Assembly: GCF_963678975.1 (NCBI RefSeq)
Contig: NC_089275.1
Coordinates: forward strand, 22,009,977-22,073,976
Length of the DNA stretch: 64,000 nucleotides
Origin: Dysidea avara
Taxonomy: Eukaryota; Porifera; Demospongiae; Dictyoceratida; Dysideidae
Reading direction: 5' to 3'
Position numbers and translations under genes: made by a program. The notes beneath the pieces were generated by a model. The model searched no databases. It saw nothing but the letters and a program-made list of their open reading frames with translations, and had not been told where the DNA came from. Numbering within the stretch: the first letter of the stretch is position 1; every line of letters begins with the position of its first letter. Of this stretch, positions 33,499-46,100 are shown one piece after another.

Positions 33499-34058
33499 CT
33501 CTGGTGGAGCAGTTACCTGGTGACTGCTGTGACTACAGGTCCTTGGACACCATACCTGATGAATCTCAGGCTGTTCACTTTCCAACAGAATTCTTGAACT
33601 CTTTAGAGGTATCTGGACTACCTCAGCATCTTCTCTTACTTAAAGTAGGCGCTCCTATTATTATTCTACGCTCTCTAGATCCTCCAAGGGTTACTAATGG
33701 CACTAGGTGTGTAGTTACTAAACTGTCGGCTAACACAGTAGAGGCCAAGATTTCTCACGGTAGATATGCAGGACACGATATTATAATACCACGCATTCCT
33801 CTCATTCCGAGTAACTCGGTTTTGCCTTTTGAATTTAGACGGCTTCAATTTCCAATTGCACTTTGCTTTGCCATGACCATTAACAAAAGCCAGGGCCAAA
33901 CTTTTAAGGCTGTAGGATTAGATTTGATGGACGAAAGCTTCACACACGGCATGCTTTATGTGGCACTGTCTAGGGTAGGTTCAGCAGATAGATTGACACT
34001 TTTAGTTAGAGGGGATTGCAAAACACGTAATGTAGTCTATAGTGCGGTTTTTAGATAG
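33432..34058 (+). pseudogene. Helitron helicase C-terminal part (208 aa fragment)
   Basis: The last part of the Pif1-type helicase in a new frame after the TTGGC slippage. It carries AWLSERCILAPLN, VGAPIIILRSLDPP, the RecD-like 2B/SH3 insertion, motif V (FAMTINKSQGQT, about residues 145-156) and motif VI (LYVALSRV, about 174-181). It ends at a natural C-terminus. It is expressed, if at all, only as a fragment. Confidence 0.88.
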
Positions 34059-34815
34059 GCAAACACATGCACTTTAGTTAGGTTTGTCTGCTGCTACTGC
34101 TGCTTTGTGATATTGTGGATCAGCACCTGTGGATGGTGGTAAGGAAGGTATTATGGTGAAAAAAAATGTATCAGATGGTTACTTTGTATATTTATGTATG
34201 TGTGAAACTATTTATCTTTTCTATTCTTTTGTCTTTATGCATATCCTGGATGGTTTGCTCGGAGGAGGGATGACTGCAGCTACACAGTGAAATGACACGG
34301 TCCCGTGGCAGACTGTTCTTCACAACGTGGGGCACGTTGTGAAAATGGGAGCTATTTATAGACTTTGCAGCAATGATTTGAACTCTTTCTACACATGCAT
34401 ACAAAGCAGAGTGGAGCATTTTTCGGTTTTTCCTGTGCAGCAAAACAAAAGAAAAGGCTGGCAGGTTTTTTCCATAAGCTGTCTTGGGCTGGATGACTCA
34501 AAATTTTTTGTTTTCATTTATTATTATTTCTTGCTAGCCCCCACTCTGTGCCCATGCTGTTATATTTTATAAAGCCGTTATATTTTGTCATAACAGAATC
34601 GTTGTAGTGCAGATTACAGTAATTCATGGTATGTTTGGTTGATGGTAGAATTTGAGCAACTTAAGTCACAAAATATTCCAATAAGAGTGCACTTCTCCAC
34701 AATTATTGCATTCATGCAATCCTTACACCACATTGTTTCCTTAGTCTTTTATAAAGTATCTATAATAGTATATTACCAACTGTAATTTCATTTAATTTCC
34801 ATGTCATTGTACATA
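34059..34815. other. Helitron 3' non-coding region
   Basis: About 750 bp between the helicase stop and the terminal hairpin. It holds one perfect 9-bp stem hairpin at 34321-34341 (CACAACGTG, GGG, CACGTTGTG). Otherwise nothing coding is seen. Confidence 0.55.
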
Positions 34816-34836
34816 CTGCCCTGCACGATAGGGCAG
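34816..34836 (+). terminator. Helitron 3'-terminal hairpin
   Basis: CTGCCCT, loop GCACGAT, AGGGCAG, then nine bases and the CTAG terminus at 34846-34849. This hairpin is the family's transposition termination signal. Confidence 0.85.
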
Positions 34837-34928
34837 GTACTACAGCTAGTGTACAATAATTGTGATAATGGCTCATGACAATAATCGTACGACAGAAATG
34901 TCAATACCCTCCCATCCCTAGAATACTA

Positions 34929-37900
34929 GTCAAACTTCTCAGATGTTCCCTTAAGGTATTTTATAGCTACACATACAGATTATTGTACACAAGTTAGTAC
35001 TAATATAATTCCCTACCCCAGGAATTAATAAACCCAGGACCAAAGACCTGCAGGGATCCAGAAATTTTATATGTTTTCTAGTGTTTATGCATTCTATTGT
35101 ATTAGATGCCTCTGCAAGTCACAGTGTCTCATTTTACATAGTCATAGCACTTCTGCACCATGCATCACATGACGTCTATCGTCAGGTCTGGACTGGCTAC
35201 TCACTGGTTACAGCTGGCTTTCTGTATGACAAGTACACTAGTATTGCTTAACTGGAGAAATTTTGTGTAACAATTTTTCCAGGAAACATTTTCAGTGAAA
35301 GGGTGACTGCTGGCAAGAGCTGCTGGTTACACAAGCAGTTTGACAAAATTATAATAGCCTTGTGTGCTTCATGTGGTGCATGAGAAGTTAAACTTCTAGT
35401 ATTTATTAATATTAATGGTGCGTATGGTACCTGGAGGTGTGAAAATGAGCACCCATCAGAATGGCCTATGCTAAGCAGTCCAAACCCTCTTTCAGTGTAG
35501 GCATTAAATGCTAGGGATTGTGTGAGGCACCATGATATAGAATAAGTGATCTGGCCATGCAAGATGGGATGCTGTGACTTGTAGAGGTAACAGGCATGAA
35601 TGTGAAGTACCAATTGAGTTCTTCATTTCCAGGTCCACTGCTTATACCGCCTCATATTATTTACACATTACATATCACAATAATAATTATTATTGTTTAA
35701 TTTATTGTTAGCATTTATATTCCAGGAAGTGAGAAGTCTGTGTGATAGATGATGATGGCCTATTAGTCAGTCCACTCGCTTCAGCACTGATAAGCCCCCT
35801 GCCTATATTATGATGAAGAGCCTTAGATGATCTGTAGATGTCCTTATACCAAGAAGCTTAAGACGGCAATCAATCTGCAGCAATTGGTGACTTAATTATG
35901 AATTAGCCAATTACGACATGAAACTGACAATTCCTTTGTAGCATATCTAAGTGTGTAATACATAATATGTTTATGTATAATGTACTGTAATGATACAATG
36001 CAAGGAGTGAAAAAACATAATGAAGTGTCCATTTATATGTTGGTATTATTCTTCACTTGTATTGTACAGAAGTGTTTGTGGAGCCATCTAGGGACTTGCA
36101 ATCGTCATTTGCAACACATACTTGAATGTTGCAATAATATTTACACAGTCAGAAGTTTTGTGCTCCAAGTATGAAGCTTACACATCTGGTTGATGTACAT
36201 GTACTGATAGTACATTTGATATGCTTGTCTCACCACTATTTCATTTATTGTGTTGCAAGCCTTGATTATTGCAAGTGCATCATTTTGAAAGAACCATTGC
36301 ATCACAGCAGTGAGTGTTATGAAGATGATGTTGACTATAGAGCTGAAACAAACATTCTGTATACCAGTGCGTGGCAATGACCATAATACAACAAGACATT
36401 GAGATTGGGAAAATGGGCTGGAGCGCTGTAGCCTTGTGACCTGGCCCTTAATCTGTCATGTGAGATCACATGACCCTCCGAGATTGGGTCATGGTAAATG
36501 TGTACCCCAACATTTATGATAAAGCTCTGGCTGGTACATTTGGTGGTATGCCAATTTACCCAACACCAGATGCCCTATATGATCCCTCCTAACTGATATG
36601 CTACAATGCAGCCCATATCCTACTAACCAGCCGTAGTTTGGTACTATGGACCTTTGGTGGGATAAAAAGTTTACAGCACTGCAAACAATTAGTGATAATG
36701 CTGCTCCTTTACTGCCCGCTATAGCATAGAATGATCTAGAACAGGCAGGCTGCTACATATGGTACTACCCCAAACCTGTTGATACCTTCTAATGAATACC
36801 CCAATGCATATGATCAAGCTAACCCTACCGTTTAGATATTTACTGAATAGTGCATAGTGTTCAACGCTAGTTCCCATCTATTAATGTTATTATGGCCACC
36901 TTCAAGTTAACCTTCGATTAAACTTGTAATATGCAACAGGTCTGAACAAGTGATAAAAATATACACAACTCAATCGATATGACAAACAAAACTTAGTTAC
37001 AGAATAAGTTAGAATACACACTATTATAAACCAATTGCATCGTGTGTGGTGTTTTCCCATAATCTCCAGAACACCTATATATCAAGATGACAATTGCTAA
37101 TAATCATAGAAATAAAAGACCACTAAACACATTACAGAAATTGGACAATCAAATCAGCAAATGAAGCCAAAATCTCACTAGCCAAATCAACACTATTGCA
37201 GAACTTCCCAGAAGCATTTTAGGTCACTCTGAAACCACGCTAATTTTCCAGTGACATTGTAAGGCAGAAAAGTGACAATCTACATCATTCTTACAATAGC
37301 ACTGAATGAACTAAGCAAATGACAATGCTCGATTGATGATTTGATATCCATATGGTACAGTATATACACAGCTGACAATAGACTTACCTCAGCAGTATGC
37401 ACATGACTCCAATGAATAAACATTTGTGTGCCACTAGCACCCATTATAAGAGGAACATTCATCACTTGTGACAACAGTTGCTGGTCTTAACTAAAAATCA
37501 ACACAATAAATTATGAAAGTGAATTTCACGAAGAGTGGAATGAAAGTTGTTGCAAAGCGATAGGATCAACTACCATCGAGTTATCAACCATTTTATAAAG
37601 GTATGTAAATGGTTTGTGTGTTTCCTTACTGAAAAGTTATTTTCACGACTAGTTTTGGCTTCACCATTAATTTTAGTGTTAGGGTAAAACCCTAGGTATC
37701 ATTTTGATCCTTGCTACATCATGAGTAGAATGATATAAATTGCATAGCCATAGGAGGGACGAAAGCTTCGAAAGTTACAGCGCTTTGTGCAAAGCATGTG
37801 TATTTATTAAGTGTAAATCCAGTTTTCTGGATTATGCGGGTTTAAGGGTTAAGCTGTACAAACAGCAGTGTAGTAGCTAGCTAGGCATAACTTCTTTTAA

Positions 37901-38428
37901 AGCAAATCTGTAATGAAGCGTCCACAGAGATGGGCTCACATTGCTTGTTAAAGGGGACAGCCAGATCTTGTGCCCGGGTAATTCAGAAAGCTAGCTACAC
38001 CCCGGTGTGTTTTGTAACATATCTCTACACAGTGACATAGCTAACAATGGCTATAGGCGAGGAAAAAAACTTGGACTATTTGCCAAATTCACCTATGTTT
38101 TACACTGCCTAAGTTATCTACTGTACGGTAGCTTTCAGACCTTCCCTTCTAGGATTGTGATGACCAACAGTTTAGGCCTTGCTTAAAGGGTGGTACAAAT
38201 GTGAATGTATGTTGGTGGTGGGGTAGGGGGTTTAAATCAATCTCCTTACTGAGGACACTGTATTTGTTGTTATAGACTATGTGCAATCTAGAGCATAGTC
38301 TCATATATTCCTGAGAGCAAGAAATTCTATACTGGAAAAATTTTAAATGCTCATACTCTTGATGAAAGGAACATCCGAGAAGTTACTATAGTATTCTTTC
38401 AAGACATTCTGGTTACAGATTGCACACG
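34929..38428. other. Spacer between inverted-repeat arms, no gene recognised
   Basis: After about 30-40 bases that continue the inverted repeat (GAATACTA...CTTCTCAGATGTTCC versus its complement near 38365-38400), the sequence is single-copy within this window and AT-rich. Open frames of 60-121 residues lack recognisable motifs or splice-supported continuation. Confidence 0.45.
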
Positions 38429-39038
38429 ATCAATACTACAAAGCCATGCCCCCAAGATTGCATATGGTCTATTGTAAGATCACAAACAAAATACACTTAC
38501 ACTAAGATTGCTCAAGCTGGCAAGTTCTGTGGCATCTTGTTTTAATAATCTGTAAAATAAAGCAATTGATATAAGATTGGACAATACGCACAACACAATA
38601 GGAAGAATACGAACAAGTGTTTTACTAAACATTTGAAGATAAAATATTAAATTTTGTTGCATACGTACTCAGTTTGTGTTATAGAAAATACTGGATGAGT
38701 GCATGACATCATGTCTATTACTGGTACAATGAAAAAAGCTAAACTATAATTCATGTATCTTACTGCGTCAATTATGGCCGGTCCCATAGTCTTGTTTAGT
38801 GTCCGGGGGTATATACACAGCATTACAAGAGAAATGATATCAAATGAACATTTCTGCAGCATTATATTAAGCATGTCATATAGAGCTCTATTAGGCTTGA
38901 ATCTGCTGGGGAAAGTGTCCTAAGCACTTGAGTAGTATGTGCGGGCAAATCCACCTTGGACAAGACTAGTAACTTGCAGGAGGTTAACACGGATAGAAAC
39001 TGTCTCAAAGTTCCATAATAACCAGTTATAGTCATGGT
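38429..39038 (-). repeat. Right arm of the large inverted repeat
   Basis: Reverse complement of 28311-28918 with very few changes. It joins directly to block A1 (39039 onwards). It shows the site without the MITE/Helitron insertion found in the left arm. Confidence 0.85.
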
Positions 39039-39489
39039 GGGTATTTTGCCCTACTACCTCAATCCACTAACAAGTCTTCTCAGGTGATCGGTGAACACTC
39101 CTGCAAAACCTCTATACAGCTATTAATCACACAATTAACAATAATAACGTGGGAAAAAACTGAGTTTAAGGCTGAATTAACTGTTTCACAGGAGTCCATT
39201 ACAGGCTGTACACTGGTTCTTTTTACTACATTGTAGGTAGCTAGTTCAATATAGCAGAGCTGGCACCTATTCAGTTTCAGGCTATTGTACAGCAGCACAC
39301 CACTCATCAGATAGTATCTCTCTGCCCACTGTTTGAGCATTTATTATTGATTTATTGTATTATTATCTTTTATATTAAGTAAACTAGTCATGTAGCTGCA
39401 GTCTCTCGTGATTCCCAGATTTGTGATTCATAAGCCCACTTCTTCACCATTTAGCTAGCTTTGTTCCAGAAACAATCCTTTTTTCCTTT

Positions 39490-39615
39490 TTCCCTTCTAC
39501 AATCAGACTATGGAACACACTCCCCCCCTTTGTAATTCACTCCCCTACCTTAGATGAGTTTTGTACTAACCTGAACATTCATTATGATCACATCTGTGCA
39601 CAACAATCTTTTTGA
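39490..39615 (+). pseudogene. LINE reverse transcriptase 3' tail fragment
   Basis: The frame reads FPSTIRLWNTLPPFVIHSPT then LDEFCTNL and ends at TGA. This is the typical C-terminal end of CR1/L2/Jockey-type LINE RT proteins (ffpRTi.dWN.LP). It is followed by AATATAAATATAATAATAAC, a LINE-like 3' repeat tail. It is absent from block A2, so it inserted in A1 or was lost from A2. Confidence 0.65.
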
Positions 39616-39982
39616 TTTCTGCACAGTAACAAATATAAATATAATAATAACAAGACTGAAGGCTGGACCCGCTGTTGGAAAAGCAAATGAGTTTTAAAGA
39701 CTTGAATATCAGCATAATGACTACCCCAAAAGCTGTTCATTGAGACATCCAACTTTAAACAAGAACCATGTGCATCCTGGACATTAGCAGTTCTCAGTTG
39801 GTATTGAAATGTTCCATCATTCAGTGGCTCAGTGTAAGTCAGTTCACTTCACAGCACACTTCAGTCAGCAGTTCAGCTGTGAAATGTTGTACATGATTGT
39901 GACATATATTGACCCCCTCATGAGAGCATGATCTACTGGGCGGAAAAGCGAGTCTCCTCAGGGAACTATTTCTTCATCATTT

Positions 39983-40273
39983 ATGGTAACTCCTTACAGT
40001 CCAGATATTGTCATCCACGATGAAACATGCAATTTTGTGGCATTCCTTGAGTTAATTTGCCCCGGCTTTGGATTCCATGCATCATTTGGAAGCTGCAAGA
40101 ATCATAAGCAATCTAAGGAGGAGCACCTTCAAATTCTGTCTGAGATATCATTTGGGAATTCCTCCACAATTGAGTTTAGTATATTGGGTCACTGCCTGCC
40201 ATCTACATTAACATCGTTGCATAAAACTGTTCACTATATATTTCCACCAAACTATCTCAAAGTCTATATGTAG
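39983..40273 (+). pseudogene. Retroelement C-terminal nuclease-like domain remnant (copy in A1)
   Basis: The frame includes YSPDIVIHDETCNFVAFLEL, then ICP, KNHKQSKEEHLQILSE and TIEFSILGHCLPSTLTSLHK. The spacing PD...ELxCP...K with a following IE.s.LGH resembles the PD-(D/E)xK-like region after the reverse transcriptase in some metazoan non-LTR retroelements. A related piece is at 54751-54978 (NIEIGCLGHFLSETIAQMAT). The family assignment is from memory of patterns and unverified. A shift near the middle compared with the A2 copy shows decay. Confidence 0.45.
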
Positions 40274-41690
40274 AGGAGACTACTTGATAAGGCAGCAGGA
40301 TTTTCTGTCTCAGTTTCACAGAAGATTTTTGCTAGAAGCTGTTTGGAGTGGACGCATAATTAATTTATAGTTAATTGTATTTATATATAATTTCCTTGCC
40401 ACGCCCACTTTTGACATGTTGTGGTTGCGTGTGCCCAAGGATGCACCACACTTGTATGTAATTTTGTTCATTTGTTTCATAAAAATTGTGGTTTCTCTCC
40501 CCAGTGCCACATGCATCATGAGAAAGTGTTTGAGATGAGCCATCCACAGCAAAAGTATCCCAAAAAGCAGTCTTCTAGAGGGAAAAGCCAAATACTTGCA
40601 CAGGTAGAGGAGCAGTAAGCCACCCTTTTCCTGAGTACTTTAGGGTAGGGTTATCCAGAGTCGCCTTCAAATATGTACATGCTAATATCTCAACTAATGA
40701 TCACTAAAACTTGGCACAATCCTTTGCAAGATTACTAAGATTGATGTTCTTGGGTCATTGGCTGCTGCTATTCTGACTTTTGTCCTCCACACTCCAGAAG
40801 TGGAGGCATTTTTTGTTTAGTTGATACTCTCAAGTAAAAGGACCCTCAGTGCTGTACCTGATGATATTCCTGTGTCCCCTGTACATCCGGATCTAGTAAT
40901 CTTTGATGTTTTGGATGGTCCTGTTATGCTCTACATCCTTCTGGCATTGATGCTCATGGTTGGAGGAGACTGTGTTCTTCCTTTTGGATAAACTGTGCTC
41001 TGCCATAATAGCCTTGCTGGCATGGCATGTCAACTATATACCACGCTTGTTGATCTTGTCGTTATTTCTCATGGTCAAATGATGGCTCTGGATATAAGAG
41101 ACCTCATTGGTGTGGGAAAAACTGTATAGGTGTACATTTGCTAAAACTGTGTTATCTGCAGTTTGCTGCTGGTTCCATGCAATTGTGCATGTATCTGGAA
41201 ACAAAGCTGCTGTCCTGCATGCAATGAAGAAACCTTATTATGATGATGAAACTGCAGCTGATTACCGTAATACGTTATTGATAAATAATACTATTATACT
41301 ATATAATGCCTTTAATTCTCTTAACACAGCAGTGGTATTTGTCCCGATTTTATAAAACATATATTATGTGTCACAACTGAAGTACTTATGCACCAGTTAA
41401 ATTATTTCACAGAATTTCTTGTTCAGCGTACTAACTATTGCATGATTGAGTCACTGTGAAGCTGAGTAGAAGTTTGCAATGCCTTATTTTAATCATAAAT
41501 ATATAATGTGACATTATAAGGCTATTTCCCAAATTTGTACAATAACATTTTAAAGCCTTTTGCACTTGGTGTCTCATGATCACCTTGTAGACAGTTTTGA
41601 TATTACCAGGGGCAGTTCTAGGGTTTTTTTTTGTGAGGTCACATTCAGATTGAGATGCTCTAATAGAGCACTGAGTCAACCACAAAGTAG

Positions 41691-43130
41691 ATTATATATA
41701 TGTACAGATCTACTTATCTTGCTGTAGAAACTGCTACTGCTATACAGTTGTGGTTCACTACAAATGGTGGTTGGTAATTGTCAGGTAAACAAAGAGTAGT
41801 GCGATATGCATTAGTGGTACATGTTGTGTGTTGTGCATATAGATGTGTACCACAGAGAATAAGGATACAAACATTGGGTAAATAAGACACATGCATGCAC
41901 ACACTCTACACTGAGGCTGGAAGAAAGATCATCTAAAGCTTAGCTTATTATTGTACAAGTGAAATTCTGCCTATGTATTTACCAATATACAAAAAGTATA
42001 CTAAAAACATTGTTCATCTCGGACACCATGATACACTTGGATACAGTAGACAATGATAAGCCATAAACCTGTACAAACTGGATAAATCTGAATGACACAA
42101 ATGAAACATCTCTCACCTTGTTATATCTCCTGGAATATTTGACTGTAGAGGTACTGTATGGGTAGCTTGATGAGTCTTTGCATTCACCAAGTAACTAACA
42201 GTAAGCTGTATGGAGAAATGTTTATGAAATCAATAATTTAAGCAAACACAAACTAACAAATTTTGATATCTGTTCTTTTGAGAAATCATCCAATTTGTAA
42301 AACTGATTATAAATACCATCAACTTCTGTTAGATTACATCCCAGTACTGCCCCTATAGTATTTATACCTTATAACACACAAACACTATAGGAATGTAGTT
42401 ACCGAAGATAAATCCAACTGTTATGTCATCAAAGTTGCCGGCGAGTTGACAGCTTGCGATGAAATTATCTTTACCACTGGAAGTACATGCACATGTAACA
42501 CGTGGGTTACACAAAAGCCACTTGTAAACACAGCAGCAGCAGCAAAGTGGTTTCAAAATTAAACTCCCTACAATCACTTATTTATATAGATGAGTTAAAT
42601 ATTTACCCAATCTAACAAGTAAACATGTTTTGTTGAAAACCAATAATATCATTTTAACTAGAGTATAATTAAGTTCACAAAAAATGTGGTTGCCTACCAC
42701 TTCCAGCTTGACTTGCTTACTTATATGTATGTGTGCTACTAGAACCATAATACACACATCACAAACCTCAACCACCTAAAGTTAGATATAGATCAAAGCT
42801 GTTCGATTGCAAAAGACAACACATACCAACACATTTATCACACCATCAGTGACCTTTAACATCATTCAACAAAGCTTCTAACCATTACTGACTGGAATGA
42901 TTTACAGAATGAAATAACTGAATGCTCAACCCTAGATGAATTCTCACATCACCTAAGTTTTTGGATTATGTATGACTAGCGGCTAGACAGAACATTTAGA
43001 TAATCTAACAGTCATATAGTTTTACAATGTATTGTGTCTATTATTTCTGGTTGTGCAGTTGCACCTCCTGTGTTGTGTCAGCCATACAGCTGTCTTACAC
43101 AGTAATAAAATCCAAATCTAAATTGCAATG
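41691..43130. repeat. Duplicated 3' end of gene B (matches 62544-64000)
   Basis: From CCACAAAGTAGA to GTCTTACACAGTAATAAAAT this stretch is nearly identical to 62544-64000. It includes four Fringe exons, their introns and a LINE tail. In unit C a 3.6 kb insertion (58951-62543) separates it from block A2; here it follows block A1 directly. Confidence 0.88.
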
Positions 43131-46100
43131 TTTTGGCTTGAATAATAATGGACACATTTAGCACTAGCTGTGCAACATCAGCAACATAGACACACAGACA
43201 TATTTGTTATGTAATCATCACTATGTTATGTACAATTTCTCATGTATAATTGTGATTTATAAAAAGTGCACAAACTAGAGTAAGAATAATTTTAGTACAA
43301 GAATAGAGATCACTGAAGAGTCAAGCAGGTCAACATGAAGCTATGATGGAGCATGTCAAACTCATTTAACTTTCAATTGCCACACACACATGCAGATCTC
43401 TATTCAGACTCCAGCATTGGACGAAAGTTCTGTATGTCAAGAAATGGTTAAGCACTGCAATTATTATAAATATATGTTGTATTTTTGACGTGGTAAAGGT
43501 AGCTACACTACCAGGTATACATCCTAGCAAGCAATTACCAATATGAGAATATTGTGTACATAGCAGTAATCTCAGCAAACTCTTTTAGGGTTTTCTACTT
43601 ATCAAGACAGGGCATCTACCATATCTTTGAGTTTGAAGAGAGATCCATGTGTGGCAATTCAAAGTAGTAGGCTTTAGGTCTACAATGGTTTAACATGCTG
43701 ACTTTTTAACACTCTTGCTTCTTCTGTTTTTTGTTTTTTTTTTTGCTTTTTTTCAGTGATCTCCATTCTTCTGTTTATTTTATTACACTAGTATGGTTTA
43801 TTCACATTTAATACTTGTTTTGTCACTTCATAGTTATAGCTTGAACTACTCTAACTACTAAGCGTGTCATTTCACAAGACAAAGTAGCCTATGCCAGTTT
43901 GTATAGAATAAATTCATGAGTATCCATAGTAGTGAAGTACGTATTTACCCAGAACCCCTAAAAACGGTGTCTCAAAAAGAAACTAACTAAACACTAAACA
44001 AGCTAAGCATGTACAAACCGCTGGCAATAATAAAACTTAGTAGTTTGTGGTAGCAAAAAAAAATCAGTATACTGAGCTTTATTTCATAGCTTGGGTTCTG
44101 CAAGCAGAAACTTAGAATACACATGTACCTATGTTCAAATAGTAGGAAGTCATATAGAAGCTTACGTATGCATGGAGTATGGTAATTAAGGTGGTCTATT
44201 GTTAATGAGGAGTATTAGATTAGCTCCTAACTTCAATAAATGTTTTCCTTTCATAATCAGTGCACGACTTGCACAGTAGGTTGCACCAGTTGCATATTGA
44301 AAGATATCAGCCATAACTGTCTAAAAACAAAAATAATGATTGCATAAAAAGACATTCTTTACTGGCATACCAAGTTCCGTTTGTGGATACGGTTCTTTGC
44401 ATCTTCTTTAACCTAGAATGTAGACAGGGAATTATAATAGTCCCTGCAGGATTTAAACTCTTTCACTTACTGGTAGGTATGGGTGTTTGTCATACTGACG
44501 ACGTATTTTCCATGGGTATTGCCCAATGTAATATGGTTTACTAGGATCATACTGTTGTAGAACATGACTGAGTTGTGGAACATTCACATATATATCATCA
44601 TCAACATGACAATACCATTGGTATCTATGGAGTGATGACAATACCACACTGTTCATGACATCTAACAACCACACCTGTCCTTGTTACCATTGTGTTTCTC
44701 TAAGGCTTTGTAGTATGAACTGAACTCCATACCAGTTTTACAGCACAAAGCTTTACTATATAACAATAAATGAGTGAAGATTTGCTTAGTAGTGAGATTT
44801 GTGTACCAGCACAAAGCTTGGCATGTAATGATTGTTTCATAAAGATGGGAACTGTTTTTCAGTCAGAGGCAGTAAGAGGAAAGGGCTAAAGAATAGGAAG
44901 GGGGAGGGGAGGGGCACTATTGCTAATGAAATTGAATGCACCAGTATTCTTGCTGTTTTGAGGTGAGAAATTATACAGGTTCTGAGTTTCACTTTGTTGT
45001 TGTAAAGTACTAGGTTACACACTTTTTAAAAGGATGAGTGAATATAAATGTTTGAGCTTGACTGCTCTATAATCTTATATGATAAAATAGTGGGCTCTTG
45101 CACCCTTTACACTGCCTATAATGCTCTTAGCATTTAATACACAAATAATTGCCATTATCTCAAGACAGAATCTCTATACAGCTAGTGTCTGCAGGTAGGC
45201 AAACCCTACCCTTCCCTTTGCATTTACTTCTACTACCTGAGCAAGCACTCCCTTGGATCTACCCCTTCTTATGCCTAAAAGTGGAAAACTGCCTTAACAT
45301 TCAAAATCGAACTGCAGTATTACTGTAAACATTTTTAACAATGAAGCCATGTCCATTTTGCTCTATATAGCTCTCACGTTTAGAGCAGAAACACCTATAT
45401 CCAATCATGCACCCATTGTTTCATTACTTATAAAGTGGTAGTTTGTATGTAGACACTATATGATACACATGAACTGAATAGTATACAAAACAAAAAGATA
45501 AACCTCTTGATTTAGAACCATGTTATAATTTGTGCATGCCATTACAGCAATGAAGGCTTAAGAGTTTTGTTTTATCATTTATGTGGCAGTTGCTGTATAC
45601 AATAGTACATTTTGGCATTTTAAATGATATATCAGCAAAATAGCTACAATTTTTGCACATACAATTAGCTGGGAGGGTCAGTGGCTCCATATCTGGAAAG
45701 ACATTTTATACACATAAACTATAGCGTAGGCTGTCAATTATTGCCATCTACTTATTATTGTCACTTTTGCTATCTATTATCGCTATGCAAAAATTACATA
45801 ATTTTACGAAAACGAACAGGTTGTGCAGTAGTTAAAGAAATCATTTCGAAGGTTATCTGTTTGAATCACTTCATAAACTTATTTTCACTTTGTTTAAGCA
45901 TAGTTACTAACTACGTAAGTAATTCTGTTAATGTTAACTTACAAATCAGTAAGTTACATGGGCTCTACTGCACGAGGATGGTCACGAAAGAGGGCCAATG
46001 GACAGAAACGTCGTGCTACATTGGCTCCTCCTTGCTTGCAATCGCCTTAGAAAAGGCTGAAGTGGGACAACACATCAATGATTGCTGCTATGGAGGAGAT

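Larger units (their letters stand above)
29098..34849 (+). mobile_element. Full-length Helitron (5.75 kb)
   Basis: The 5' end starts TCTATATTATAAGAGTG and the 3' end finishes CTAG, with a 7-bp-stem hairpin (34816-34836) nine bases before it. The flanking bases are A and T, the canonical Helitron AT target, and no target duplication is seen. The element encodes a Rep/helicase gene split into three frames (29624-31381, 31378-33498, 33432-34058). It is inserted in a MITE that lies in one arm of a large inverted repeat. Rolling-circle transposition is established for the family. This copy cannot encode a working Rep because the HUH region is missing. Confidence 0.93.
28930..34920. mobile_element. 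hAT-like MITE split by the Helitron
   Basis: TAGAGATGGGCAATTATCC begins at 28930 and the other end reads CCTCCCATCCCTA to 34920. The flanks are GAATATTA (28922-28929) and GAATACTA (34921-34928), an 8-bp duplication with one mismatch. The right inverted-repeat arm shows the empty site, with a single GAATACTA followed by homologous flank (ACTTCTCGGATGTTCC). Without the Helitron (29098-34849) the MITE is about 239 bp and rich in CAATTATC/GATAATT repeats. Confidence 0.75.
39039..41690 (+). repeat. Duplicated block A1
   Basis: Matches 56452-58950 (block A2) from GGTATTTTGCCCTACT to CTCTAATAGARCACTGAGTC, with small indels. A1 has an extra LINE tail at 39490-39615; A2 has other small differences. 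Within it lie a retroelement C-terminal remnant (39983-40273) and the downstream flank of gene B. Longer open frames (41107-41355, 40316-40591) recur in A2 but carry no recognised domain. Confidence 0.85.

Noticed and set aside
42362-42577. Single-exon 71-residue minus-strand protein
   Set aside because: Only the 42476-42403 part is coding, as an exon of Fringe-like gene B; the rest is intron read-through.
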